Shown: positions 55,490-64,000 of the stretch, piece by piece
How the letters are laid out: every line of letters begins with the position of its first letter
Numbering within the stretch: position 1 is the first letter of the stretch
Assembly (NCBI RefSeq): GCF_008629675.1
Contig: NZ_VWOX01000002.1
Span: 248,001 to 312,000, forward strand
Direction of reading: 5' to 3'
DNA from: Roseiconus nitratireducens
Lineage (GTDB): Bacteria; Planctomycetota; Planctomycetia; Pirellulales; Pirellulaceae
Length of the DNA stretch: 64,000 nt
Position numbers and translations under genes: made by a program
The notes under the pieces: generated by a model
What the model saw: only the letters and a program-made list of their open reading frames with translations
The model's database searches: none
Told to the model about the DNA's origin: nothing

Positions 55490-56848
55490 TTATCCCAGGC
55501 ACTTGCCGATTTGGCGAACCGCTTGGCGCAAGCGGTGTTCGTTCTCGACCAGCGACATCCGCAGATAGCCTTCGCCGGCGGCACCAAATCCGCTTCCGGG
55601 GCTGACGGCAACGTTGCCTTCTTCCAGCAACTTCATGGCGAAATCCATCGTGCTCATGGAACTCCGCCAAGGCTCGGGCACCTCGGCCCATACAAACATT
55701 CCCGCTTTCGGCGGCTGGACGTTCCACCCCAACCGTCGCAAACCGCTGACCAGCACGTCGCGCCGCCCTTGATAGATCTCCGACTGTTTTTCGACCGTGG
55801 CCTCGGTTTCACGCAACGCGACGATGGCTGCGATCTGGATGGCTTGGAACATCCCGTAGTCGTAGTAGCCCTTGATGGTGCCCAAACCACGAACCATGTC
55901 GGCATTGCCGGCGCAGAATCCGACGCGCCAGCCGGCCATGTTGTATCCCTTGCTCATCGTGGTGAATTCCACTCCCACGTCCTTGGCACCGGGGGCGGCC
56001 AGAAAGCTAGGGGGCACGTAGCCGTCGAAAGCCACGTCCGCATAGGCAAAGTCGTGGATCACGAGGAACCCGTACTTCTTGGCAAGTCGGACCACCTCGA
56101 CGAAGAAATCGGGCTCGATCACCGCGGAGCTGGGATTGTGCGGGTAGTTGACGATCAGCACCTTGGGCACCGGTGTCAGGTTCTCGCAGGTGTACGCCAC
56201 GTTGCGCAAGAATTTGTCCGGATCAGCCACATCCAGTGACACCACGTTGCCCGACGCCAGGATGACGCCATACATGTGAACCGGAAAATACGGCGACGGA
56301 ATGATCGCGGTGTCCCCAGGCCCCATCAGAGCCAGGCACATGTGAGAGAACCCTTCCTTGCTGCCCAGACAGGCGATGATTTCCGTTTCCGGATCCAGCC
56401 GGACGCCGTATTTGCGATAGTACTTGCTCGCCACCTCGCGCCGCAGATTGGCGATGCCGTTGGATTTGCTGTAGCCATGGTTGCCGGGGTCCGCCGCCGC
56501 GTCGTGCAGCTTCTGGATCACAATCGGATCGGGCGGATCGGATGGATTCCCCATTCCCAGGTCAATCACGTCATCGCCGGCGCGACGCTTCTGGTACAGC
56601 GAATTGTTGATTCGCCCAAACATGTACGGCGGCAACCGGTCCACGCGTGCGGCGAACTTGACCTCGAACGGCTTGGGCACCGGATCGGTCGTGGGGGGAG
56701 AGATCGCCGGAGCGTCAAAGTCGACGGTGTCCACCACGGGGGATTGACCATCGCCCGTCTTGGCGGCCGCATCGTCGGTCGGACCGGAGGACGGCTTGGA
56801 GCCGGAGACGGGTTGTTCGGAATCGTTGACGCTAACCGTGTCGCTCAT
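55490..56848 (-). CDS. Class I/II aminotransferase (alanine/LL-DAP type)
   Basis: A PLP-dependent aminotransferase, 452 aa. The N-terminal 65 residues are low-complexity (Ser/Pro/Asp/Thr-rich) and unlike the family; the enzyme proper begins with [20 protein letters not shown]. Family motifs are [53 protein letters not shown] and [18 protein letters not shown] with the PLP lysine. The set matches the alanine/aspartate-like aminotransferases often annotated in amino-acid synthesis beside homoserine dehydrogenase, whose gene is about 4 kb away. ATG 56848 is used. It faces lutA across a divergent space. Confidence 0.9.
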   Translation of the reverse strand: MSDTVSVNDSEQPVSGSKPSSGPTDDAAAKTGDGQSPVVDTVDFDAPAISPPTTDPVPKPFEVKFAARVDRLPPYMFGRINNSLYQKRRAGDDVIDLGMGNPSDPPDPIVIQKLHDAAADPGNHGYSKSNGIANLRREVASKYYRKYGVRLDPETEIIACLGSKEGFSHMCLALMGPGDTAIIPSPYFPVHMYGVILASGNVVSLDVADPDKFLRNVAYTCENLTPVPKVLIVNYPHNPSSAVIEPDFFVEVVRLAKKYGFLVIHDFAYADVAFDGYVPPSFLAAPGAKDVGVEFTTMSKGYNMAGWRVGFCAGNADMVRGLGTIKGYYDYGMFQAIQIAAIVALRETEATVEKQSEIYQGRRDVLVSGLRRLGWNVQPPKAGMFVWAEVPEPWRSSMSTMDFAMKLLEEGNVAVSPGSGFGAAGEGYLRMSLVENEHRLRQAVRQIGKCLG

Positions 56849-57144
56849 TTGCCAAACCATTGCGTTGGCGGTGAATCGTGGAAGTGGCCGGATCTATTGT
56901 CGACAAGATGTGTCCCGATGCCCAGGGGTTCGTGGGAAACCGCCGCAGAATCCTTTTTGCCGGAGGAGTCGACGGAGCGGAACGGGGACGCCTCGGCGGC
57001 GGATTGGGTCTGCCATCTCGAGCTGTCGCCGGTTTCAGCTACCATAGGGGCCACTTCATTCCGACGCCGCGCCGGTTGCAGCACCCCCACGTTCGCTCGC
57101 CCGGCCGTCTCTCCGTCACCCCGCTCCCCTTTCTCCGGTCGTCC
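56849..57144. other. Divergent region before lutA
   Basis: About 296 bp between the divergent aminotransferase gene and lutA. A frame in phase with lutA covers it, but it lacks protein character and start signals. Likely promoters only. Confidence 0.45.
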
Positions 57145-57900
57145 ATGTCCGTCGCTCTGTTCGTTCCCTGTTACGTCGACCAACTGTACCCTGACGTGGC
57201 GGTCGCGTCCCTCGAATTGCTCGAGCGGCTAGGTGTCGATGTGGTTTACCCCGAAGGCCAAACCTGCTGCGGACAACCGATGGCCAACACCGGGTGCGTC
57301 GACGATACCGAGCCGGTGGCCCGTCGGATGGTCGAACTGTTCGCCGATTACGATGCGATCGTGTGCCCCTCGGGATCCTGCACCGCGATGGTCCGGCACC
57401 ACTACGCGGCGTTTTTTGACGCCGACGACGCACGGTTTCAGCACGTCAGCCATCACACGTACGAACTTTGCGAGTACTTGCATGACGTCGTCCGGTTGCA
57501 GCATCTGGACGTGAACTTTCCGCACCGGGTCTCCCTGCACCAAAGTTGCCACGGACTGCGCGAATTGCGATTGGGACAGTCCAGCGAATCGATGACGCCT
57601 CGGACCAACAAAGTCCGAACAATTCTGGAGTTGGTCAACGGGATCGAGTGGGTCGAGCCGGATCGTCCCGACGATTGCTGCGGATTCGGCGGCACGTTTG
57701 CGGTGAACGAGGCCGATGTTTCGGCGGAAATGGGGCGAGCCCGCATCGCCGACCATTGCGGCAAGGGCAGTGAGGTGATGGCATCGACGGACATGAGTTG
57801 CCTGATGCATCTGCAGGGACTGATCCGGCGCGAAAAGACGCCGATCCAGGTGATGCATGTTGCCCAGATCCTGTGCGGTCGCCCGCTGGGGTCAGCTTAA
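57145..57900 (+). CDS. lutA: LutA-like (Fe-S) protein
   Basis: A cytoplasmic iron-sulfur protein of 251 aa, related to LutA/YkgE of the lactate-oxidising LutABC complex. Two cysteine-rich CCG domains are present: QTCCGQPMANTGC in the N-terminal half and DDCCGFGGTFAVNEADVSAE in the C-terminal half, with further Cys in VPCYVDQLYP and CLMHLQG. ATG 57145 starts MSVALFVPCYVDQ, the usual N-terminus. lutB and lutC are not adjacent; the next gene (gspE) points the other way. They may be elsewhere, or the protein may serve another oxidase. Confidence 0.85.
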   Translation: MSVALFVPCYVDQLYPDVAVASLELLERLGVDVVYPEGQTCCGQPMANTGCVDDTEPVARRMVELFADYDAIVCPSGSCTAMVRHHYAAFFDADDARFQHVSHHTYELCEYLHDVVRLQHLDVNFPHRVSLHQSCHGLRELRLGQSSESMTPRTNKVRTILELVNGIEWVEPDRPDDCCGFGGTFAVNEADVSAEMGRARIADHCGKGSEVMASTDMSCLMHLQGLIRREKTPIQVMHVAQILCGRPLGSA

Positions 57901-57964
57901 CCCGCGCCGCCCACGCTTCCGCGCTTGGCCGCGCGCAATCGGTCGAAGTGTCCCGGCAACGCGA

Positions 57965-59422
57965 TCAGATCCGCATCGCGACGCCCAGGACCCGACGTAC
58001 TTCGGCAGGACTGGTGATGCCCTGGCGAACGAGATCCGTGGCGGATTGCCAGACCGATTTCATGCCGGCTTCGGTGGCGACGCGATAGCTGGCGCGAGAA
58101 TCCCGCGTGTCCAAGATCGCCGTGGCCAGTCCCGCATCCCGGAGCGGAAGAAACTCGCTGGCGATCACACGCCCGCGGTACCCGCTATCGCAACATTCGG
58201 GGCATCCGCCAGGCACACGCGCCCAATCAATCGGCAACCCGTAGAATTCTTGCGGATCCCGGCTGTCGCCGGCACAGTGACAGAGCTTTCGCAGCAATCG
58301 CTGGCAGCAAATGCCAATCACTCCGCTGCGCAACAGGTAGGGTTCGATTCCCATGTCCAGCAAGCGGCTCACCGCAGTGACCGAACTGTCGGCGTGAAAA
58401 CTGGTCAACATCAACTGACCGGTCAAACTGGCTTGGATCGCAATTTCGGCGGTCGTCGGATCACGGATCTCACCCACCATGATCACTTCCGGATCTTGGC
58501 GGAGCAGGGATCGCAGCCCGACGTGCAAATCGAATCCCGCCGCGGCGTTCACCTGGCTTTGCGAGACACCGGCGATGGGTACTTCGATCGGATCCTCCAA
58601 CGACATCAGGTTGCGTGTCCCGGAGGTCTCTTGCACCAGATGCCGAAGGCACGCGTACAAGGTGGTCGATTTTCCGCTGCCGGCCGGACCACAGATCAGC
58701 AGGGCGCCGCTGGTTTCCTGCAAGCAATCCTTGATCTGGTCGACGACCTCCGTCGCGTGTCCCAGTTCTTCCAGGTCCCGGTACTGGTTGCCGTGCCCGA
58801 AGAATCTCAACACGCCGCGCTCGCCGTGCAGCGTGGGATACGTGCTGACGCGAATGTCGCCCCCTTGATCACTTTGAAGCCGACCTTCTTGCGGGATATC
58901 GCTGCGATAGGTCAGCAGGTTGGAGAGAACTTTTAACCGCGACACGATGTTCGAACTGGCTCCGGCAGGAAACTGTCCCAAGCAAAGCAGTACGCCGTCG
59001 TTGCGGAAGCGAATCTCCAACCCCTGTGCGACCGGGTGCAGATGCACGTCGCTGGTTTCCACGCGGCGAGCGAAGTCCAACAAGGCTTCGACGAATTCCG
59101 TGGCGTACGCGTCCGTTTCCGGGCGGAGGTGTTCAATCCGGCTGACCATCTCCGCCCGCTGGCTTGCCAAGTCCACTTCGGCGTCACGTGGCTTCGCGGG
59201 GGCGGTCGGAGGTCCGGGATCGCGACGGAGTCGCTGGCCGTTGGCAGAGGTGGATATCAAGGTTGTCTTTCGGTATCTCGGGTGGTGGAGCAATTCATCC
59301 TGCAACGCGTCGTCCGCGTGCGCGGCGTTGGAAGCAGAGAGAGCGATTTCATTCAGTTCGTTTTCAATCGCATCGGACGACGACTCCGCCTTGACGGGGC
59401 GTGCACGGGAGCTTGGGAACAT
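57965..59422 (-). CDS. gspE: GspE/PulE-type secretion ATPase
   Basis: A cytoplasmic hexameric ATPase that powers a type II secretion or type IV pilus-like system. 485 aa. An N-terminal 90-residue Ser/Ala-rich region is followed by the N2 domain (TSDVHLHPVAQGLEIRFR) and the ATPase core: Walker A GPAGSGKSTT (245-254), Asp box region LMSLEDPIEV, Walker B LLRQDPEVIMVGEIRDPTTA (306-325), and His box LTSFHADSS. The Cys pattern for the zinc site appears as CPECC near the end. It starts 17 bp after gspF in the same direction, so the two are co-transcribed. Confidence 0.92.
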   Translation of the reverse strand: MFPSSRARPVKAESSSDAIENELNEIALSASNAAHADDALQDELLHHPRYRKTTLISTSANGQRLRRDPGPPTAPAKPRDAEVDLASQRAEMVSRIEHLRPETDAYATEFVEALLDFARRVETSDVHLHPVAQGLEIRFRNDGVLLCLGQFPAGASSNIVSRLKVLSNLLTYRSDIPQEGRLQSDQGGDIRVSTYPTLHGERGVLRFFGHGNQYRDLEELGHATEVVDQIKDCLQETSGALLICGPAGSGKSTTLYACLRHLVQETSGTRNLMSLEDPIEVPIAGVSQSQVNAAAGFDLHVGLRSLLRQDPEVIMVGEIRDPTTAEIAIQASLTGQLMLTSFHADSSVTAVSRLLDMGIEPYLLRSGVIGICCQRLLRKLCHCAGDSRDPQEFYGLPIDWARVPGGCPECCDSGYRGRVIASEFLPLRDAGLATAILDTRDSRASYRVATEAGMKSVWQSATDLVRQGITSPAEVRRVLGVAMRI

Positions 59423-59439
59423 GTGGCAAGTCGCTCGAA

Positions 59440-60522
59440 CTAAATCTCTCGGCTGTCAATCGTCTGGATCGCCGCGTCGCTCAGGTTGCCGATGTACAAC
59501 GAGAATACGCGGAAAATAATCAGGATCAGAATGGCCGCGATGGCTGCCCAAATCATTGCCGACATCAAGTACGTGATGGTTGCCATGGACATTCGGACCT
59601 GGCTTTTCAACTGCCGAAAGTGCTTGTCCAACGTCTCCGAAAGTCGCCCCGAGGCTTCGCCCAGTTCCACCGCCTCCAGCGTGTCCTTCTGGAACAGCCC
59701 CGTTTCCTCCAACACGGAATGCAGATCCCGGCCTTGCAGGATCGCTTTCTTGGCCGGTTCGGCTTTGCCAGCGAACTGCGGCGTCCCCGCGCTCTGGAAA
59801 GCCAAATCGACGGCCGACCACGCATCTAGTCCGGAGTCGATGGCCAACGACAGCGATTGAATGAATCGGGCTTCGGCAAAGACACGGAACAGGTGTCCGA
59901 AACGTGGGATCCGGGCCAGCCAATCCACCACGAACGACAGGTAGCCGCGATTGGCCAAGGCAATGAAACCGAAGAGGATCGCAAAGGCAGCCGCAACGAA
60001 CAGCGAATAAGTGATCAACCCCGATGTGCCGACCAGCCCGATACCAAGCAAGTCACGTTGAGCTTCGGAATCGGCCGGGACCACAACCTCCGGCAGGTAA
60101 ATCATCAGACCGACGACCACCACCGCAATCAACAATTGCGCCAGCGGCCACAAGATTGACCCGGTAAAAACTTTGCGAAAATCCGCTAGCTGTTGGTAGT
60201 AGTCTGACAGCCGATCGAGGACGCGATCCAGTCGCCCGGTCCGCTCTCCCCCCTCAATCATCTCGGCAAAATGCGACGGGAAATAATTCCCCTGCGCTTT
60301 CACCGCTTCGGCCAAGGACCCGCCTTGCCGGACGTGATCGGCGACGGACTTCATGTGTCGCCCATAGGCGTTCGCATGATTTTCCGCCTCGCGATCAAAG
60401 ACGCGGTGCGGGTCCAGACCAACTTCAAACGATACTCCCACGCGCTCACAGAGCGTACTGAGGGTTTGGTGCCTAATGCGTCCGGGCAGCACTGGGATCT
60501 CGGGGAATCGGGGGGGGCGCAA
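59440..60522 (-). CDS. gspF: GspF/PilC-type secretion platform protein
   Basis: Inner-membrane platform partner of GspE, 360 aa. Two similar cytoplasmic GspF domains (about 15-130, with HFAEMIEGGERTGRLDRVLD; about 215-330, with LEAVELGEASGRLSETLDKH) and three membrane helices (about 122-148, 165-190, 335-355). The in-frame start is TTG 60522, preceded by no ribosome binding site. An ATG at 60529 in another frame would give a better N-terminus (MTVAPP, then RFPEIPVLPG) if one C were lost from a run of eight Cs. Either a weak TTG or slippage at the C-run sets the start. Confidence 0.87.
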   Translation of the reverse strand: MRPPRFPEIPVLPGRIRHQTLSTLCERVGVSFEVGLDPHRVFDREAENHANAYGRHMKSVADHVRQGGSLAEAVKAQGNYFPSHFAEMIEGGERTGRLDRVLDRLSDYYQQLADFRKVFTGSILWPLAQLLIAVVVVGLMIYLPEVVVPADSEAQRDLLGIGLVGTSGLITYSLFVAAAFAILFGFIALANRGYLSFVVDWLARIPRFGHLFRVFAEARFIQSLSLAIDSGLDAWSAVDLAFQSAGTPQFAGKAEPAKKAILQGRDLHSVLEETGLFQKDTLEAVELGEASGRLSETLDKHFRQLKSQVRMSMATITYLMSAMIWAAIAAILILIIFRVFSLYIGNLSDAAIQTIDSREI

Positions 60523-60876
60523 CGGTCATTTCGCAAACACTTCTGCCGCGGCCGGGCGTGGACAGGAAACTTCCTGGAGAAACCGACCCGAGGGCGGTGA
60601 CCGAGACGCTGGAATGCGACAGGGGTGGTCGCCGGCAACCTCGAAGTCGACGGACCCACCGGGTGCGGAAGCTAGCAGATCGGAATGAACAACCGATAAA
60701 GATTGGACGAAGGAGCGTTCAAGAATCCTTCACACGCTCGCGAAACACGTCGCTTCATCCTGCCGCCGGTGGTCGTGCCGTATTGCTTCACCCTCGCTCC
60801 GGGAGGGTGAATTCTAGAAAGCAGGTCTTTTGCTGGCTCAGAGAGCTGCACCACCTGCGAGCGCCGACGGCTCGCG
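60523..60876. other. Region between hom and gspF, with a hairpin
   Basis: About 350 bp. A 7-bp inverted repeat CACCCTC/GAGGGTG at 60789-60809 lies about 70 bp after the hom stop and may end its transcript, though there is no T-run. The gspF promoter is expected at the left. No gene seen. Confidence 0.5.
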
Positions 60877-62187
60877 TCAGCCTTTGACGCGGAGCCGGGT
60901 CACCGGACCGGTGACGGACTTGAGCGCTTCGATTTCTTCCGTGGCGGTGTAGGCCGATCCTTCGGTGGCTTCGTGAGTCATGATGACCAGCGGGACCGGG
61001 TCGTGCTCTCGATCGGGGCTTTCCGATTCATGTTGAATCACCGACGCGATCGAGATGGCATGTTTCTCCAGGACCGAGGCGATGGCGGCCAGAGTGCCGG
61101 GATGATTTGCCACCTGCAGCCGCAGATAGTAACGCCCCAGCAGGGTTTCCGTGTCACGCTGCTTGGCCCGCGGCGGGTTCTCGCTGGAAAAATACTCCAG
61201 CGTCTGAAACGTCAGCTTGGTTCGACCGACCGCGGTATCGATCAGGTCGGCCACAACCGCGGAAGCGGTGGGCATCTGGCCGGCCCCCAGACCGTGATAG
61301 AACACCGGGCCGACGGCGTCGCCGACCACGCGAATTGCGTTGAAGGCGTCACGGACCTCGGCCAACGGCGTCCCGATCCGCAACAACGTGGGCGCGACCG
61401 AAAGCTCCAAGCCGTCCTCGGCCAGGTCCGCGGTCGCCAGTAGTTTGATCCGATAGCCCAGTTGGCGGGCGTAGCGCAGATCGGCAGGGTCCAGCCCGTC
61501 GATCCCGATTTTCGGAATGTCGTGCCAGTCGACGGTCGCTCCGAAAGCCAGGTGGGCCAGAATGGCCAATTTTTGAGCGGCATCGGTGCCGTCCACATCC
61601 ATCGTCGGATCGGCCTCCGCGTAACCAAGCTCCTGAGCTTTGCGAACCACGTCCGCGTAGGCGGAGCCCTTCTCGTCCATCTGCGTGACGATGAAGTTGC
61701 TGGTTCCGTTCAGAATGCCCTCCAACGATTGCAACTGGTTGGCGGACAGGCACTGGCTGATGTTGGCGATGATCGGGATCCCGCCGGCCACCGACGCTTC
61801 AAAAGCGATGCTGCGTCCCAAACGCCGTGCCGCGTCAAACAATTCCGGTCCGTGTTCGGCCAGCAGCGCCTTGTTGGCGGTCACGATGTCTTTGCCGGAT
61901 TCCAGCAATCGCAGCATGATCGTCCGCGCGGGCTCGAGCCCACCGATCAGCTGCGCGACCACCGTGATGTCCGGGTCCTGGATCACGTCATCCAGGGTAT
62001 CGGTCAACACATCTTCGGGCAGGTCAATCCGGCCGCGGGCCTTCTCCAAGTCGCGGACGACGGCCTTCTTCAGCCACATCGTGCGTCCGGCATGCCGCGC
62101 CGTTCGGTCGCCGTGATCGAGCAATAGTTTGGCGACGCCAGTTCCAACGGTTCCCAGGCCAACAATGGCTACATTTGTCTTTTCCAT
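60877..62187 (-). CDS. hom: Homoserine dehydrogenase
   Basis: Reduces aspartate semialdehyde to homoserine in threonine/methionine synthesis. 436 aa. Rossmann motif GLGTVGTGV (10-18); substrate-binding core with DIVTANKALLAEHG, IAFEASVAGGIPII, LNGTSNFIVTQMDEKGSAYA and the catalytic AEADPTMDVDGTDAAQKLAI. The C-terminal ACT domain (about 350-430, RLQVANHPGTLAAIASVLEK) suggests feedback control by threonine. Length and order match the family exactly. Monocistronic by its spacing. Confidence 0.96.
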   Translation of the reverse strand: MEKTNVAIVGLGTVGTGVAKLLLDHGDRTARHAGRTMWLKKAVVRDLEKARGRIDLPEDVLTDTLDDVIQDPDITVVAQLIGGLEPARTIMLRLLESGKDIVTANKALLAEHGPELFDAARRLGRSIAFEASVAGGIPIIANISQCLSANQLQSLEGILNGTSNFIVTQMDEKGSAYADVVRKAQELGYAEADPTMDVDGTDAAQKLAILAHLAFGATVDWHDIPKIGIDGLDPADLRYARQLGYRIKLLATADLAEDGLELSVAPTLLRIGTPLAEVRDAFNAIRVVGDAVGPVFYHGLGAGQMPTASAVVADLIDTAVGRTKLTFQTLEYFSSENPPRAKQRDTETLLGRYYLRLQVANHPGTLAAIASVLEKHAISIASVIQHESESPDREHDPVPLVIMTHEATEGSAYTATEEIEALKSVTGPVTRLRVKG

Positions 62188-62470
62188 GACGCAGATGGTA
62201 GCTGCCCAGGGCCGAATGAACGAGGCCCGGTCACGCGCGGAGCACCGCGGGAGTTCTCCGCCGGACCGAAGAGACGCTTCTCAGAGCGAAGAAGATGCGG
62301 CCAGATCGCGTTTCCGTCGCCGTCAGCAAGATGCACTTGCTTGATCGTGGGAAGCGCGGGGCAGACACCGTCTGGCGACGGTAGCGACGATCCGAGAGAG
62401 CTGGTTTCCGTTGCATTGCGGCGGTCGTCCAACAAGTGGATCAGCTCGACTGAGCGGAATCGAGCCCAAC

Positions 62471-62965
62471 CTACTGGTGCACGTTGATGAATCTCCAACC
62501 GGAGATCTTCCAGTTCTGTCCGTAGGAACGGCACCAGCGACATTCAGCCAAGAACTTCACCGGCCCGCTCTTCAAGCTCTCCACCGTCAGAACCGCGACC
62601 GCGCGTTCGGGGATCTGGGTGTCGGTGATCAATCCGATCCCCGCACAGGAGACGTTGCGAGAAAAGGCGAGCAACTCGGCATCGGAGCCGCGGACACGAA
62701 GCTTGACCGGACGCACCAGGTGATCCCGGTGGGAAGAACGGTTTTCGATGCGATCGTGAAAGGCGTCCTCGTCGAGTAGATCGCGTACCGCAAACTCAAC
62801 ATCCATATTCGGTGCACTGCCGCTTTGACGCAACATTTCGATCAACTCCTTCCCCTGCCGACGCGGAATTCGAGGGAACGACGTTCCCTGAGACGTCCTT
62901 GGGGATTCTCTTCCGGTCTTGAGAGGATTGGTGAGAACAATTTTTCTAGTGGATTTCAACGCCAT
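62471..62965 (-). CDS. PilZ-domain protein, 164 aa
   Basis: A soluble PilZ-type protein, likely a cyclic-di-GMP receptor. The first 85 residues are basic and polar. The PilZ core follows: the basic pair SHRDHLVRPVKLRVRG, the SRNVSCAGIGLITDTQIP motif (the D/N-x-S-x-x-G site is SRNVSCAG) and strands VKFLAECRWCRSYG and ISGWRFINVHQ at the end. Whether it binds c-di-GMP is unproven because the RxxxR motif is loose. No secretion gene is directly next to it, but gspF/gspE are about 2 kb away. Confidence 0.72.
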   Translation of the reverse strand: MALKSTRKIVLTNPLKTGRESPRTSQGTSFPRIPRRQGKELIEMLRQSGSAPNMDVEFAVRDLLDEDAFHDRIENRSSHRDHLVRPVKLRVRGSDAELLAFSRNVSCAGIGLITDTQIPERAVAVLTVESLKSGPVKFLAECRWCRSYGQNWKISGWRFINVHQ

Positions 62966-63256
62966 TGAAATCTGCTAGGAAAACGCCCTCGGAGCAAACG
63001 GAATGTTGAACAATTCGGCAAGAATCCTGGAAGCCTGAAAAAGCGTTCATCTTTCTGCCCCCGCAGGGGTTCCGAGCATGCGCTTCGCCAGGCCCCCCAA
63101 CGGGCCAACGATGATGCGACCGCGCATCATGTGCGTCGAAAACACAACGGGCGTGCTAAACATCGCCAACCGTTTGCGGGAACCCGGCGGGAAGCCGTCA
63201 CGCCGACTTCGCACCTTGTGATCGCTTTCGGGCGGTCCACCAAATCACCGACAAAC
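62966..63256. other. Intergenic region
   Basis: About 290 bp between the PilZ gene start and the end of the partial isomerase gene. Nothing beyond the PilZ promoter is expected; no gene or repeat recognised. Confidence 0.5.
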
Positions 63257-64000
63257 TCAAAGCTGCCGCAGATACGCCATGCTTTGCTGGATGCTCTTGA
63301 CCGGATGCGGAGACTGGTCTTGCTCCACGTGGCAGTGAGCCACGCCGGCATCGGCCGCGGCAGCCAGGACGGGTTCCATGTCGATCACTCCGTCGCCAAG
63401 TTCCTGAAACGCTTCCGCGGGGACCGAACCGAATTCCGGCGTCTTGACGGACGGATCCAGATCTTTGAGGTGCAACTGAGACACCCGCCCCCGAAGCTTT
63501 CGAATCAACGCGGCCGGGTCGTGACCGCCGACGCGAACCCAAAAGATATCGACTTCGAATTTCATCTTGTCGCTGAACTCATCCATGAACACGTCATAGC
63601 CGCAGCGGCCATCCTTCAGCGGTTGAAACTCGAACGCGTGGTTGTGATAAGACAGCTGGATTCCGGCCTGGCTGGCCGATTCGGCGGCCGCGTTCAAACG
63701 TTCGGCAACCTGCTTGTATTGGTCCAACGAACCGCGGAGGTCGTTGGCCAGATAGGGAACCACCAAATGCGTCAAACCGGCATCGTTGGCCTTTTCCAAC
63801 AGGACGTCGACGGTGGGGGCCCCCTGGCGATCAGGATACAGAATTGCGTCGGCGTTGATGTGGGAGGAGTGGACCGCCATCCCATTGTCCTTGGCCGCCT
63901 GGATCATCTCGTCGGCGCCGGGAAAGCCATACGGTTCGACTTGCTGGTAGCCGGCTTCCGCGACCGCCTTGAGCGTTCCCGCCACGTCGTCGCGGATCTC
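63257..64000 (-). CDS. Sugar phosphate isomerase/epimerase (TIM barrel), 5' end cut by the window
   Basis: C-terminal 247 residues of a xylose-isomerase-like TIM-barrel enzyme; the frame continues past base 64000. Family features: GYQQVEPYGF, HSSHINADAIL, SYHNHAFEF with the conserved His, MKFEVDIFWV with Glu and Asp ligands, and SQLHLKDLD. The final ligand Glu is in AHCHVEQDQSPHPVKSIQQS. These enzymes isomerise or epimerise sugars and inosose derivatives, in keeping with the Gfo/Idh/MocA gene earlier in the window. Sometimes exported by a Tat signal in planctomycetes; the N-terminus is not visible. Confidence 0.85.
   Translation of the reverse strand, partial: EIRDDVAGTLKAVAEAGYQQVEPYGFPGADEMIQAAKDNGMAVHSSHINADAILYPDRQGAPTVDVLLEKANDAGLTHLVVPYLANDLRGSLDQYKQVAERLNAAAESASQAGIQLSYHNHAFEFQPLKDGRCGYDVFMDEFSDKMKFEVDIFWVRVGGHDPAALIRKLRGRVSQLHLKDLDPSVKTPEFGSVPAEAFQELGDGVIDMEPVLAAAADAGVAHCHVEQDQSPHPVKSIQQSMAYLRQL

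Noticed and set aside
55007..55605. Long frames with repeated Arg/Ala/Ser-rich peptides
   Set aside because: They are translations of the family B tandem repeats, present in three frames at once, with no start signals.

Overview
The window looks like a chromosomal segment of a marine planctomycete (Planctomycetota, probably a Rhodopirellula/Rubripirellula-type Pirellulales). The inference rests on five secreted formylglycine sulfatases, a DUF1552 gene next to its multi-DUF cytochrome c partner, a DUF1580-type DNA-binding protein beside the integrase, a redoxin/cytochrome c/copper-monooxygenase fusion, many small membrane proteins starting with an NPY/NPF motif, fairly high GC and many non-ATG starts. 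No rRNA or CRISPR array is present.

Layout. 0.3-5.4 kb: three co-directional secreted sulfatases. 5.4-13.5 kb: small secreted or membrane proteins of unknown role, one with a DUF1349-like fold and one with a PH-like domain. 13.7-32.4 kb: a catabolic region for (sulfated) polysaccharides and their products, with a GH31 glycosidase, a double-esterase/SMP-30 fusion, a redoxin/cytochrome/monooxygenase, a Gfo/Idh/MocA oxidoreductase, two further sulfatases, an alpha/beta hydrolase, the DUF1552 and DUF1592-type pair, and a NodB-type deacetylase.

33.2-47.2 kb: an integrated element of about 13.9 kb in a tRNA-Cys gene. It is bounded by a 104-bp imperfect direct repeat and carries a tyrosine recombinase and a DUF1580-like protein at the tRNA end. 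Cargo includes an overlapping gene pair coding for an HExxH metallopeptidase and a papain-like/GNAT fusion that lacks the catalytic cysteine; a P-loop kinase; a TerB-like/BRCT protein; a C-type-lectin PEP-CTERM protein; a secreted PDZ protein; and a glycosyltransferase/methyltransferase operon with an amber codon in the methyltransferase.

47.7-64 kb: core genes, namely an RDD protein, a tagaturonate epimerase-like enzyme, a YeiH-type transporter with a coupled 64-aa membrane protein, acetyl-CoA synthetase, RsgA, a class I aminotransferase, LutA, a GspF/GspE pair, homoserine dehydrogenase, a PilZ-domain protein and a partial sugar isomerase.

Three families of dispersed palindromic repeats (A, B, C below) sit in intergenic spaces, mostly between convergent gene ends; family B is amplified into a four-unit tandem array between rsgA and the aminotransferase gene. 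Domain calls come from motifs read by eye; no database search was run.
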